A stretch of 64,000 bases of DNA from Gemmatimonadota bacterium (lineage in GTDB: Bacteria > Gemmatimonadota > Gemmatimonadetes > Gemmatimonadales > Gemmatimonadaceae). Below, in pieces: positions 26,893 through 36,183 of the stretch (position 1 is its first letter; each line of letters opens with the position of its first letter). The translations under genes and the position numbers were made by a program. Below the pieces are notes generated by a model. The model saw only the letters and a program-made list of their open reading frames with translations, was not told where the DNA came from and did no database searches. The DNA lies in the NCBI GenBank assembly GCA_016712265.1, contig JADJRJ010000030.1, forward strand, positions 1,116,001 through 1,180,000, read 5' to 3'.

Positions 26893-26967
26893 GGTGACTG
26901 AGGGGACTTGAACCCCCAACCCCCGGAACCACAATCCGGTGCTCTAACCGGTTGAGCTACAGTCACC
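26893..26967 (-). tRNA. tRNA-His (anticodon GTG)
   Basis: The gene has 75 bases counting the encoded extra 5' G (position -1). Acceptor GTGACTG pairs with CAGTCAC, and the discriminator C pairs with G-1, the His identity signal. The anticodon arm CCGGA-TTGTGGT-TCCGG gives GTG. It is the first gene of the leftward tRNA run. Confidence 0.94.
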
Positions 26968-27088
26968 ATACCGACCCTCGGAAACGGCCTCGACAAGCCG
27001 CCTGCGCCCGCCGAAACCAAACCGGGACCGGACCAACGATTTTAATGAGGGGCCGCATCATCCGACAGAGGCATTCCCCGACCACCGA

Positions 27089-27108
27089 CGGCCGCACAGG
27101 CGCGGCCG
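27089..27108. terminator. Short GC hairpin after efp
   Basis: CGGCCGC at 27089-27095 is complemented by GCGGCCG at 27102-27108 around a six-base loop. It lies 8 bases beyond the efp stop, which is read leftward. There is no T run, so this is a tentative call. Bases 26968-27088 otherwise show nothing recognisable. Confidence 0.35.
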
Positions 27109-27116
27109 CCCTTCCC

Positions 27117-27683
27117 TCAGTCCTTCGCCCGATCCAGGTACTCCCCCGTGCTCGGGTTGACCCGCACCCGCTCACCCGTGGCAATGAACTCGGGGACATT
27201 GATCGTCACCCCGTTTTCGAGCTTCGCCGGCTTGTACGAGGCCGTCTTCGTGGCCGTCTTCATCACCGGCGACGTCTCCACGATCTCGAACACCAGGTAC
27301 TGCGGCAATTCGATCCCGATCGGGCGCCCGTCGTAATACTCGGCCAGGATCTCCATGTTCGGCACCATCCACTGGGCATTGTCGCCCAGTGCCTCGGCGT
27401 CCATCTCGATCTGGTCGTAGTTCTCGGTGTTCATGAAGTGGTAGGTATCCCCCGCCGCATACATGAACTGCAGCTCGTGCGTCTCCATCGACGCCTTCTC
27501 GATGGCGTCATCGGCCCGAAAGCGGTGCTCGAAGTTCGAGCCGTTCCGGAGGTTCTTCATCTTGGTCTGCACCATCGCCCGGAGGTTGCCGGGCGTGTGG
27601 TGACGAAAGTCGATCACACGGCAGGGATCGCCTTCATACACGATCACCATGCCCTTGCGGATCTGTGTGGCTGGAACGGCCAT
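27117..27683 (-). CDS. efp: Translation elongation factor P with a non-canonical tip
   Basis: The product has 188 residues from the ATG at 27683. EF-P enters the E site of ribosomes stalled on proline runs. All three beta-barrel domains are present: IRKGMVIVYEGDPCRVIDF (domain I), ENYDQIEMDAEALG (domain II), PEFIATGERVRVNPSTGEY (the C-terminal signature). The domain I loop reads HHTPGNLRAMVQTK, with Asn33 where most EF-Ps carry the modified Lys of PGKG. This PGN-x-R form occurs in other phyla, so it is a subfamily trait, not damage. No EpmA/EarP-like modification gene is visible here. Confidence 0.95.
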   Translation of the reverse strand: MAVPATQIRKGMVIVYEGDPCRVIDFRHHTPGNLRAMVQTKMKNLRNGSNFEHRFRADDAIEKASMETHELQFMYAAGDTYHFMNTENYDQIEMDAEALGDNAQWMVPNMEILAEYYDGRPIGIELPQYLVFEIVETSPVMKTATKTASYKPAKLENGVTINVPEFIATGERVRVNPSTGEYLDRAKD

Positions 27684-27755
27684 TAGGAGTACCGAAGCAG
27701 GTGTTGGAACTTGCCGCAAATCAAGGCAGCCAACAAACTTAGCCCGGTTCCTGCC

Positions 27756-27783
27756 CAGATGGTAGGCGGCAGATGGCAGACGG
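27756..27783. repeat. Short degenerate heptamer repeat related to the (CAGACGG)14 array
   Basis: Four heptamers in a row, CAGATGG-TAGGCGG-CAGATGG-CAGACGG, followed by CAG. The last unit equals the unit of the 14-copy array at 38646-38743. It lies between efp and the tesA-like gene, in the 177-base gap upstream of efp. Confidence 0.6.
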
Positions 27784-27860
27784 CAGCTCAGGCGTTGCTC
27801 ACTGCGGCGCGTCAGTCCAGCGCCGGCGCCACTCGACTTTCGACCGGCGCCGGGGCAGGG

Positions 27861-28562
27861 TCAGCGGCCGGCCGCGGTGCCTGCCAGCAGGGCTTCCAGC
27901 GCCGGCCACAGGTTCCGGGCGACCCGCTGGGCCCCCTCGACGTTCGGGTGGATCCCGTCGCGTTGGTTCAGCCCGGCGACCCCGCCCACCCCGTCCAACA
28001 GGAAGGGGAACAGGGTGATCCCCTCTTCGCGGGCCACCTCGCCGAAGCTCTCGCGAAAGGCCGTCGTGTAACGGGCGCCAAGGTTGGGTGGTGCCTCCAT
28101 CTGCACCAGGGCCACCCGCGCGTTCGGTAGCTCGGATTTCACCCGTCGCACGATGGCCTTGAGGTTCGCACGCGTCGAATCCACATCCAGGCCGCGGAGG
28201 CCGTCATTCGCCCCCGTCTCGATCACGACGGCGGTGAAGTCGTCCCGGAGCAGCCAATCGATCCTCCGGAGGGCCCCGGCAGAGGTTTCGCCGCTCAACC
28301 CCGCGTTCTGGATGGCGATGCTGTAACCAGCGGAGTCCGCCATGCGTTGCAGTACTGACGGGTAGGCGTCGTCCGGGTTGTCCAGGCCGTAGCCTGCCGT
28401 CAGCGAGGTGCCCACGAGGAGCACGGTCCCCTTCCGCACCGGCGCAGGCGCGGCGACCCCGACGTTCGGCTGGGTCACCCCGGCGCTATCGGTCCGGACC
28501 GTATCTTTGGTCGCCGTCCCACAGGCGGCGGCCAGCACAACCACACTTAGTCCACGACGCAT
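27861..28562 (-). CDS. tesA: TesA-type arylesterase/lysophospholipase L1 (SGNH hydrolase lipoprotein)
   Basis: The product has 233 residues. Block I is VLLVGTSLTAGYGL (Ser53), then NAGLSGETSAG (block II Gly), VVIETGANDGLRG (block III, Asn) and DGIHPNVEGAQ (Asp and His). The N-terminus is a lipoprotein signal (LAAAC, Cys14), unlike the E. coli periplasmic enzyme. The start ATG at 28562 overlaps the ybbA ATG on the other strand. The divergent tesA-ybbA-ybbP order is conserved in many Gram-negative bacteria, which supports the names. Confidence 0.9.
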   Translation of the reverse strand: MRRGLSVVVLAAACGTATKDTVRTDSAGVTQPNVGVAAPAPVRKGTVLLVGTSLTAGYGLDNPDDAYPSVLQRMADSAGYSIAIQNAGLSGETSAGALRRIDWLLRDDFTAVVIETGANDGLRGLDVDSTRANLKAIVRRVKSELPNARVALVQMEAPPNLGARYTTAFRESFGEVAREEGITLFPFLLDGVGGVAGLNQRDGIHPNVEGAQRVARNLWPALEALLAGTAAGR

Positions 28563-29279
28563 GCTCGAAGCCCGACAGCTCACGAAGGAGTTTGACAGTG
28601 GCACCCACCACCTGACGGTCCTGCGCGACGTTTCGTTCCAGATCCCGCAGGGTGCCCTGGTTGCCATCGTCGGACCATCCGGTAGTGGGAAGACCACCTT
28701 GCTCGGGCTCCTCGCGGGACTCGACACCCCCAGCCGCGGCTCCGTCATCCTCGACGGCAGGGACATCACCTCCCTGTCCGAAGACCAGCGGGCCCAGTTG
28801 CGCGGGGAGAAAGTTGGCTTCGTGTTCCAATCCTTTCAATTGATCCCGACCCTCACGGCGATCGAGAATGTGCAGGTTCCGCTGGAGCTGCGGGGTGAAC
28901 GGGGCGCCGACGTTCGCGCGCGAGACCTATTGACCCGGGTCGGACTCGCCGACCGCCTCGATCACTTTCCCTCGCAGCTTTCGGGGGTGAGCAACAGCGC
29001 GTGGCCATCGCCCGCGCCTTTGTGAACCAGCCCAAGATCCTCTTTGCTGACGAACCCACGGGCAACCTCGACGGCACCACCGGGGCAAAGATCGTTGCGC
29101 TCCTGGAGGAGCTGAATCGCGAGTCCGGCTCCACGGTCGTGATGGTGACTCACGACCTCGGCTTGGCGGAGCGCACCCAGCGGATCATTCGGCTCGCGGA
29201 TGGTGTCGTGGTTGAGGATCGTCCGGCCAGCGCGATGCTCGGTGCCGCGGTGGAACCTGTCGCGACGGTCGCTCCGTGA
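28561..29279 (+). pseudogene. ybbA: ABC transporter ATP-binding protein (LolD/YbbA type), interrupted by a frameshift
   Basis: The first part begins at the ATG at 28561 with VLRDVSFQIPQGALVAIVG, Walker A GPSGSGKTT (38-46), and the Q-loop VGFVFQSFQLIPTLTAIEN. At the signature it reads FPSQLSGVSNS and soon stops (29025). The continuation lies in another frame: VAIARAFVNQPKILFADEPTGNLD (Walker B) and VVMVTHDLGLAERTQRI (H-loop), ending at 29279. Adding one G to the five-G run at 28983-28987 restores LSGGEQQRVAIARAF. A homopolymer sequencing error is the simplest explanation, since everything else is conserved. It overlaps ybbP as GTGA. Confidence 0.88.
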
Positions 29280-31909
29280 GCGCCCCCGCCCCGCGCAAGG
29301 CGCCGTGGAGCGTCCTCGCCTCGCTCGCCTGGCGGGAGTCACGCAGCACGCGCCGCCGGCTCCTGCTGTACATGTCCTCCATCTCGTTAGGTGTCGCCGC
29401 GCTCGTCGCGATCGACTCCTACGCCGAAAACGTCACGCGGTCCGTCCGCGACCAGTCGAAGTCCCTGTTCGGGGGCGACGTGGCCCTCTCCCCGCGCGGC
29501 GCCTTCACACCGGCGGCGGATTCGCTGATCGATTCCCTGGCGGCCGCAGGGGTCACCGTGGCGCGCGAGACAGCATTCGGCTCCATGGCCCTCGCACCGC
29601 GCACCGGCAACACGCGACTCTCGCAGGTCCGAGCTGTCACGGCGGGATTCCCCCTGTACGGCGACGTACTCACGAGCCCGGCCGGGGTGTGGGGGCGCCT
29701 GCACGATGAGCGCATCGCCATCGTCGATCCGGCGCTCCTGCTCGCCCTCGGCGCAGACGTCGGCGATTCGCTCCAGGTCGGCTATACGACGTTCCATATC
29801 GCGGCCTCGCTGGCCAGCGTCCCCGGCGATGTGGGATTCGCCTCGACGTTCGGGCCGCGGCTGTACATCAGCGACCGGTTCGTGGTCGACACGCGCCTGC
29901 TCACCTTCGGTAGTCGGGCGGACTACGACGCCTTCATCCGCCTGCCGGCAGGGACCAACCCGGACACCTGGCTCGACCCGTTCCGTGCGCGCTTTGATTC
30001 CGTCGGGGTGCGCGCGCGCACGGTCACGCAGCGCGAGAATTCCCTCGCCGATTCCATCGACCAGCTGGCCGATTTTCTCGGGATCGTGGGGCTCATCGCC
30101 TTGCTGCTCGGTGGTGTTGGAGTCGCGAGCGGAATCAACGCCTGGGTCGCGCGCAAAATCGACATTGTCGCCGTCTTGCGCTGCGTCGGCGCCACGAGCC
30201 GGCAAGTCATGTGGATCTACGCCACGCAGGCCGCGGTGATGGGACTGGTCGGTGCCGCGGCCGGTGCCGCGCTCGGGGTCGGCATCCAGTTCGGGTTGCC
30301 GCGGCTCATCAAGGACTACCTGCCCGTGGACGTGACCGCGAGCGTCGAGCCCGTGGCGATCGGCTGGGGCATCCTGCTCGGCGTGTGGATCGCCCTGGCC
30401 TTTGCGCTGCGCCCGCTGATCGCGATCCGCCGGATTTCGCCGCTGCAGGCGATCCGCCGCAACGTGAACCCCATGGAGCGCCGAGGGACGGACTGGAGCC
30501 TGGTGCTGGTGAACGCGTTCATCGCGGCCACTGTGCTCGCTATCTCGGCCACGCGTTCGCAGTCCCTGCGCGAGGTGGCCGCCTTCAGCGGTGGGATCAC
30601 GGTGGTGGTCGTGGCATTGTGGGCAAGCGCCGTGGCGCTCTCCCGCGGGGCGCGGCGTGCCATGCGTGCGGGGTGGCCGTATGTCGTGCGCCAGGGGGTG
30701 GCGAACCTGTACCGGCCGGCGAACCAGACCCGGGCGGTCGTCCTGTCGTTAGGCTTCGGCGCCTTCCTCGTCTCCACCCTGTACCTCGTGCAGGGCAACT
30801 TGCTCAAGCAGATCTCGCTGACCCAGATGAGCTCGCGGGCCAACCTGGTGCTCTTTGACGTCCAGGGGGACCAGATCGGCGGCGTGGACTCCATCGTACG
30901 GAACACCACGGGGGTCGAGCTGGTGCAGCGCACGCCCATCGTGACGATGCGCGTGGCCGCGCTGAATGGGGTCGAGGTGCGGCGACGGTCCAACGTGGCG
31001 GACACCCTCTCTCGCGAAGGGGCCGCGGCGAGCGACTCGGGTGGGCGACCTGGCGAACGCGGAGAACGACAGGGTCCTGGCGGCTGGGCCGCGCGACGCG
31101 AATACCGCTCCACTTACCGCGACTCCCTCACCAGCACTGAGACCCTCGTCGCGGGGAAGTGGTTCGGTCAGTCCAAGCCCGGTCCGGGTGAGCCGGCCGA
31201 GGAGGTCTCACTCGAACTCTCGATTGCCGATGACCTTGGGGTGACCATCGGCGACGTGATCACCTGGGATGTGCAGGGGGCGCGCGTCAACACGCGCGTG
31301 ACGTCCCTTCGCGAGGTGAATTGGGCGCGCTTCGAGACGAACTTCTTTGCCGTGTTCCCGACGGCGACGCTGGAGAAGGCTCCGCAGACCTTCGTGGTGC
31401 TCGCCGCGGTCCCCGAAGGACCGACGGTAGGGCAGATCCAGCGTGACATCGTGCGGAAGTACCCCAACGTGGCCGGGCTCGACTTGTCCCTGGTCCGCAA
31501 GACGATCAGCGAGATCTCGTCGCGCGCAACCGTGGCGATCCGTTTCCTGACCCTCTTCTCACTCGCGATGGGGATCCCGGTGCTCTTCTCGGCGGTCGCT
31601 GCCACTCGGCGCGAGCGCGTGCGAGAAGGGGTACTGCTCAAGACACTCGGCGCGACCCGTCAGCAGATCGGCCGGATCCTCTTCTCCGAGTATGCCCTGC
31701 TGGGCGTCCTCGGCTCGCTCACCGGAATGGTGCTTTCCATCGGTGGAGCCTGGGCCATCATGCGGTGGGTGTTCGAGCGGCCATTTGAGCCAGCGCTCGG
31801 CGCGGCCACCGGTATTGCGCTGGCCATGTTGGCGATGGCCGTAGGGATCGCGTTCCTCTCGGGACGCGACGTGTTCAGGGAGACCGCGATGGCGGCCCTG
31901 CGCGAATAA
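29276..31909 (+). CDS. ybbP: FtsX-type ABC transporter permease (YbbP family)
   Basis: The product has 877 residues from the GTG at 29276. The layout is one N-terminal helix, a periplasmic domain, three helices (IVGLIALLLGGVGVASGINA region), a central pair of helices, a second periplasmic domain, and three C-terminal helices. This is the duplicated FtsX plan of YbbP and LolC-like permeases. DIVAVLRCVGATSRQVMWIY and GVLLKTLGATRQQIGRI are the two coupling-helix motifs that contact the ATPase. YbbA/YbbP-type systems are thought to move lipids or extract substrates from the inner membrane; the substrate is unknown. It ends 12 bases before the convergent peptidase gene. Confidence 0.9.
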   Translation: MSAPAPRKAPWSVLASLAWRESRSTRRRLLLYMSSISLGVAALVAIDSYAENVTRSVRDQSKSLFGGDVALSPRGAFTPAADSLIDSLAAAGVTVARETAFGSMALAPRTGNTRLSQVRAVTAGFPLYGDVLTSPAGVWGRLHDERIAIVDPALLLALGADVGDSLQVGYTTFHIAASLASVPGDVGFASTFGPRLYISDRFVVDTRLLTFGSRADYDAFIRLPAGTNPDTWLDPFRARFDSVGVRARTVTQRENSLADSIDQLADFLGIVGLIALLLGGVGVASGINAWVARKIDIVAVLRCVGATSRQVMWIYATQAAVMGLVGAAAGAALGVGIQFGLPRLIKDYLPVDVTASVEPVAIGWGILLGVWIALAFALRPLIAIRRISPLQAIRRNVNPMERRGTDWSLVLVNAFIAATVLAISATRSQSLREVAAFSGGITVVVVALWASAVALSRGARRAMRAGWPYVVRQGVANLYRPANQTRAVVLSLGFGAFLVSTLYLVQGNLLKQISLTQMSSRANLVLFDVQGDQIGGVDSIVRNTTGVELVQRTPIVTMRVAALNGVEVRRRSNVADTLSREGAAASDSGGRPGERGERQGPGGWAARREYRSTYRDSLTSTETLVAGKWFGQSKPGPGEPAEEVSLELSIADDLGVTIGDVITWDVQGARVNTRVTSLREVNWARFETNFFAVFPTATLEKAPQTFVVLAAVPEGPTVGQIQRDIVRKYPNVAGLDLSLVRKTISEISSRATVAIRFLTLFSLAMGIPVLFSAVAATRRERVREGVLLKTLGATRQQIGRILFSEYALLGVLGSLTGMVLSIGGAWAIMRWVFERPFEPALGAATGIALAMLAMAVGIAFLSGRDVFRETAMAALRE

Positions 31910-31921
31910 CGCCGCCGTTCG

Positions 31922-33901
31922 TCAGTTCAGCCGGACCACCCAGAGGCGCGCGCCGGAGGCCGTCATCGGAGAACCCCCGGGGTTTCGCAAATTGACGTTC
32001 ACTGGTCCCGCCCCACCGGCGAGTCGATGCGTATAGTAGTTCCCTGATCCCGACAGGACCGGCGAGGTGAAGCTCCCGGGAAATGCGGTGAGCAGAAGAG
32101 GATACGTGTTGTTGTTGACCCCCTTCATGGCGTCCGCGAGGTCCCAGCTCGAATACAGGAACTTCGGGTCCAGCCCGGGAATGGCGCGATTCTCGGCGTA
32201 GTTCGCGACGAGCCATCCCCCAATGATCTCATCGAACGGGGCGCCCGTGCGCAGCATGAGGTTGGTGATGTCGGTCTCAGGCCCGGCGGCCAACTTGCGG
32301 AAGAAGGCTCGCGCATTGCCGCCCGAGTACCGATCCGCCGCGTACCGGACGAGGGCCCAGGCGGCCCCGCGGTGAGCCAACTGGTCGCGGGCGCGGTCCG
32401 AGGTCGGGGACGCGGTATCCGGCCTCAACATCCAGAGCCGGAAGCGTGTGAGGTTCTGGCGATAGAATGCGAGGAAGTCGGCCTGATTGGCCGCGGACGG
32501 ATTGATATCGGCCGTGCGCAGCGACTGAAAGTCGCCGAACCCACTGATGGTGCGTCCCACCGCTTCTTCGGCGAAATGCGAGAGCGCCTCGTTGAGCCAC
32601 GGGGTCTCGAACGCCTTCACCGCCGGGTTGTACTGGCGCACGCCCTGGTTGATCATGTGCTGGAACTCGTGCGCGATCGTGCCGCGGCTCACTTGCCGCA
32701 CACCGGCCGTGGTCCGCGCGTTCCCGTTGATCGAACCGGTCGGGTCCGGCGCGAGGAGATAGAAGATCTCCTGCTCATTGGTCTGGTTGCGGCAGTCGTT
32801 GGTCGTCGGGTAATCGGAGCGCTTGAGCAGGTCGCCACCAAAGAAGAACCCGCCGACGATCCCGCCGCTGCCCGCTGGCGTGAGTTTGTTGACTTCCGGA
32901 GTGTAGACGATGCTGATCCGGGCGTCGCTGTTGATGTCCGTCGGGGCCCCGAACCAGAGCGTGTCCGCCGCATAGATCTTGGCGTCGAACTCCTGGCCAA
33001 TCTCGGTGTAGTCGGTGGTGCTCATGCGGCCGGTGGGAGACGCGACATCTTCCATCAGCGTGGCCCGCGCCGAGACCGCCTTCACCACGGCGCGGATGGC
33101 GATAAAGTCGCGGCAGATCCCCTTCCCGGGGCTGAGGTTCGGAACGCGGATGGCGACCGTGTCACCCACCGCAGCCACGGCAGCGGCGGATACCGAGCGC
33201 AGCGCGGCATCACGCACCGCGCCGGCCGGACGCGACTGCATGTAGTCGAGCGCATCGGTCGTCACCTCTCGTTCGAACTCGCGCAGGCGCTGCTCGACGC
33301 CATCCCGGAAACCCATGGCCTGCAGGGCGGCGATGTCGCGCGGGTCGCGCAGGCCGTACGCGTCGGTGCTGACCTGGGCTGATGCGCCGGTTCCCGAGAG
33401 CGAAAAGGAATACGCAAGCGTGTCGTCCTGCTTCGCCTGCGCATTCCCCACGATGAACAGGTAGTCCTGGGCGGCCGTCGCCCCGGGAAGCGTCGCACAG
33501 CCAAAGGCCGTGCTTCCGCGAAGCCTGCGCACCTCGCCCGGTGCGTAAGCGGCTTGACCGGTGCAAGGGTTGGCATCGACCTCGTATGTGAGGGACGCTG
33601 TGGCCGTCCCGGATCGGCTGGTAATCGTCGTCGAACCCACGGCGCGGCCCGTCACGTATCCCGCGGCGGACACCGTGGCGACCGAACTGTTGGAGGAGGA
33701 CCAGGTGACCGCCGCTCCCTGAACGGTTTGTCCATTGCCGTCGATGACCCGTGCCGTAAAGAGGACCGAGTCCCCCACCAAGCCAAAGCTGGCCGCGGAC
33801 GACAGGTTGAGGGTGGTCACCCCAGCGTCGGGGCCCGAGCCATCCGACTTGCAGGCAGCGGTCGCCAGGGCGACCAACAGCAGGTAACGACGAGAGAACA
33901 T
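31922..33901 (-). CDS. HExxH metallopeptidase lipoprotein with an N-terminal Ig-like (BIG2) domain, M30-like
   Basis: The product has 659 residues from the ATG at 33901, with a lipoprotein signal (LATAAC, Cys17). Residues about 25-105 form a bacterial Ig-like domain (FTARVIDGNGQTVQGAAVTW, SVATVSAAGYVTG, VGSTTITSRSG). The catalytic site is GTIAHEFQHMIN (His411, Glu412, His415), and WLNEALSHFAEE supplies Glu438 as a likely third zinc ligand. This spacing fits the M30/hyicolysin group of gluzincins. It probably digests proteins at the cell surface. It is the last of a leftward group with the propeller and outer-membrane proteins. Confidence 0.85.
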   Translation of the reverse strand: MFSRRYLLLVALATAACKSDGSGPDAGVTTLNLSSAASFGLVGDSVLFTARVIDGNGQTVQGAAVTWSSSNSSVATVSAAGYVTGRAVGSTTITSRSGTATASLTYEVDANPCTGQAAYAPGEVRRLRGSTAFGCATLPGATAAQDYLFIVGNAQAKQDDTLAYSFSLSGTGASAQVSTDAYGLRDPRDIAALQAMGFRDGVEQRLREFEREVTTDALDYMQSRPAGAVRDAALRSVSAAAVAAVGDTVAIRVPNLSPGKGICRDFIAIRAVVKAVSARATLMEDVASPTGRMSTTDYTEIGQEFDAKIYAADTLWFGAPTDINSDARISIVYTPEVNKLTPAGSGGIVGGFFFGGDLLKRSDYPTTNDCRNQTNEQEIFYLLAPDPTGSINGNARTTAGVRQVSRGTIAHEFQHMINQGVRQYNPAVKAFETPWLNEALSHFAEEAVGRTISGFGDFQSLRTADINPSAANQADFLAFYRQNLTRFRLWMLRPDTASPTSDRARDQLAHRGAAWALVRYAADRYSGGNARAFFRKLAAGPETDITNLMLRTGAPFDEIIGGWLVANYAENRAIPGLDPKFLYSSWDLADAMKGVNNNTYPLLLTAFPGSFTSPVLSGSGNYYTHRLAGGAGPVNVNLRNPGGSPMTASGARLWVVRLN

Positions 33902-33980
33902 GCGTCCTGTGGGTAGGGTGCCTGAGGGTGACACGTCGACGCGGGTCGTACCCCGCCCCGACCGTAAGGTGCCGATGGAC

Positions 33981-35186
33981 CTATCGGGCGGGTTCGATCC
34001 GGAAGAAATCGACCCCGGCCGCCTGTTGTCCAAGCTCCAGGGTGGCGACGCTCCGTCGCGCCGCCAGGTCAAAGACCTCGAGTATTCCCGCCTCGGAGCC
34101 CCGCCCTTCCTCGGTCACAAAGGCATAGCGGTTGTCGGGGGAAACCACGACACCGTGCACCACGCCCTTGAAGGTCGGGAGGGTCACGAGCTCCGTTCCC
34201 CCGGCCGTCTCGTAGATCGTGATCGACTTTGCCCGCTTGTTCGTCGCCACCAGGAGCTTGCCGTCGGGGGACACGGCCAGGTTGTACACCCCGTCCTTGG
34301 TGTTCCAGCGGCGCGTCATCTTCCACGTGGCAAAGTCGATCTCCACGATCTCGTTCGACTTGTTGCACGCGACGTACACCTTGTCGCCACGCGCCGAAGG
34401 CTGCGCCCAGGTGGGTGAGCACTGCACGCTACTCGCCATCGACATCGCGCTGTCGTGCGACATCCCGGCGGTGGAATGCCCGGCATGGCTCATCGCCCCG
34501 GGTGGACCCTGCATCCCCATCTCGGAGCCGCGCGCGAGGAGGAAATGACGCGACACCTCCAGGGTCCGCGTGTCGATCTCCGTCAGCATGTCGTCCATCA
34601 TGCACGCCGAGTACTGGTGGGTCCCGGCAGTGTTGATGCGCGAGCCATGCGGCATGGTGCAGGTAGTGATCCGCGCGATCTCCACCATCTCATCGGTCGA
34701 GACCACGGACACCGAACTCGGCACCATCTCGCCGTGGAGGTTGAAGTTCACGACAAAGGCGAGGGCACCGTCCGGGGTGAGCTGCACCGTGGCGGGGAAG
34801 AGTCCGAGGGTCGCGCGTCCGGCCACCGAGTCCTTCGCCGTGCTGTATTTCCAGAAGGTCCCGTAGGGCGTCCCGTGCGCGATCGAGATGTAGTACCACT
34901 TGCCGTCGGGGCTGACCGCGACGCCGTGCGGGCCGTTGATCTCCGTGGGCATCATTCCGACCCGTTGTTCGCGCTCGATCCGAATCCCGCGGGGACCGAA
35001 ACGGACCAGGGCCGCCTGGTCGGCCGACTCCGCCACCGTGAACAGCAGGTAATCCTGGGTGGGAGGGGCGACGACCGGGGTGGGCGCTGACGCGGGGACG
35101 TTGGCGACGGGTGACGGCGTGGCCGGGGGCGCCGCGGAAGCACAGGCGGCGGCGCCGAGGGCGAACAGGGCTCTGAGGGACAGCAT
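33981..35186 (-). CDS. YncE-like beta-propeller lipoprotein with a Met/His-rich loop
   Basis: The product has 401 residues from the ATG at 35186; the lipobox is LGAAAC (Cys15). Propeller blades repeat the pattern HGVAVSPDGKWYYISIAHG, TVQLTPDGALAFVVNF, LAVSPDGKLLVATNK, GVVVSPDNRYAFVTEEG. Residues about 223-252 form an insert rich in Met and His (MGMQGPPGAMSHAGHS and on), close to Cys residues in TTCTMPHG and YSACMMDDM. Such composition is common in periplasmic copper binders. Function is not established; copper binding is inferred. Confidence 0.8.
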   Translation of the reverse strand: MLSLRALFALGAAACASAAPPATPSPVANVPASAPTPVVAPPTQDYLLFTVAESADQAALVRFGPRGIRIEREQRVGMMPTEINGPHGVAVSPDGKWYYISIAHGTPYGTFWKYSTAKDSVAGRATLGLFPATVQLTPDGALAFVVNFNLHGEMVPSSVSVVSTDEMVEIARITTCTMPHGSRINTAGTHQYSACMMDDMLTEIDTRTLEVSRHFLLARGSEMGMQGPPGAMSHAGHSTAGMSHDSAMSMASSVQCSPTWAQPSARGDKVYVACNKSNEIVEIDFATWKMTRRWNTKDGVYNLAVSPDGKLLVATNKRAKSITIYETAGGTELVTLPTFKGVVHGVVVSPDNRYAFVTEEGRGSEAGILEVFDLAARRSVATLELGQQAAGVDFFRIEPAR

Positions 35187-35244
35187 GCGCACGCGGGAAG
35201 CAGGTGTCAGAAAGGTCGCAGCCGCCCAAAGATCGGGGTAGTGC

Positions 35245-36101
35245 CTACTTCCCCGACCGAAGGGTGAAGCTGCCGCCAAAGCGCACGGTCGTGACGTCTT
35301 CAGGTACGGAGTACAACTCGCCGGTGAGCGCGAAACGCGGGGACACGCGGTAGGCACCACCCGCAAAGGCGGCGAGCCGGGTGAGGGAGACCTCGAGGCG
35401 GGTGTCGTCCACGTTATTGAGCGCGTCGACATACCCGACCTCGAACTCCGGCGAGAGGGCGGTCAAGCCCGCACCGACGTAGGTGCTGAACCTCGACGCA
35501 CGCGTCCCGAACGAGAGCAGCGCCTCGCCCCCGACCATGTTGGGCTTGTACGTATCGTCCGACGGCTTGAAGGCGTAGCAGTTCCCGGTCGGTTGGTTGC
35601 TCTGGATGACGTCCTTCGAGCAGGTGATCGGGCCACCGACCTGCCCGAGGGTGGTGTGCCCCCGGATGCCGAGTGCGACGGAACCCGTGAGGGACCGCGT
35701 ATAGCTCAACGCGAGCGAGAGGAGGTTGGGCGTGGCATCCAGCACGGTGATGGGCGGGAGGTACATCGCCTCCACCGCAAAGCCGCCACCGAGGCCGATC
35801 GCCACGCGCGGCCGCGGGAAGACGGGCGACAACTCGGTGTTCTCCGTCTTGTTGTTGTTGTAGCACTTCTCCGGCCGCGTAATCTCCGCGCTCGGCGACG
35901 GCACGTAGGTCACGTCGAACGAGACGCGAATTTCCCCCGCGCGCAGTGCGCCCGCGTTGCCCGACGGCGAGAAAGCGATCGGCGCAGCAAAAAACGCCAT
36001 CATCTTCGCCTCGTTACTGTCCTCCCCGGCTTGCAGACCCCCTGGGCACGAGCGACCTGCGAGACCACGGCAACCAGCACAATCGAACGGACGATGGACA
36101 T
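35245..36101 (-). CDS. Outer-membrane beta-barrel-like protein with a probable frameshift after the signal peptide
   Basis: From 36003 the frame gives 252 residues of alternating beta-strand pattern: VAIGLGGGFAVEAMYLPPIT, LSYTRSLTGSVALGIRGHT, STYVGAGLTALSPEFEVGYV and a final FGGSFTLRSGK. Two internal Cys (KCYNNNK; GPITCSKD) are present. That frame has no signal peptide, but one lies just upstream in another frame: ATG at 36101 behind AGGA, MSIVRSIVLVAVVSQVARAQ then GVCKPG. One extra base in the four-C run at 36024-36027 (+ strand) would join them as CKPGEDSNEAKMMAFF. I therefore annotate the whole span. The family is unknown. Confidence 0.65.
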
Positions 36102-36183
36102 GGGAATTCCTGGGATGGGGGATCGTTCGCCCTGCGGGGACCTCGAGCCTGCTGGAACCACGACACGCGACGCGGGCGCCGCC

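Noticed and set aside
28408..28560. N-terminal extension of ybbA
   Set aside because: It is antisense to the tesA signal peptide and the LolD/YbbA family begins at the ATG at 28561.
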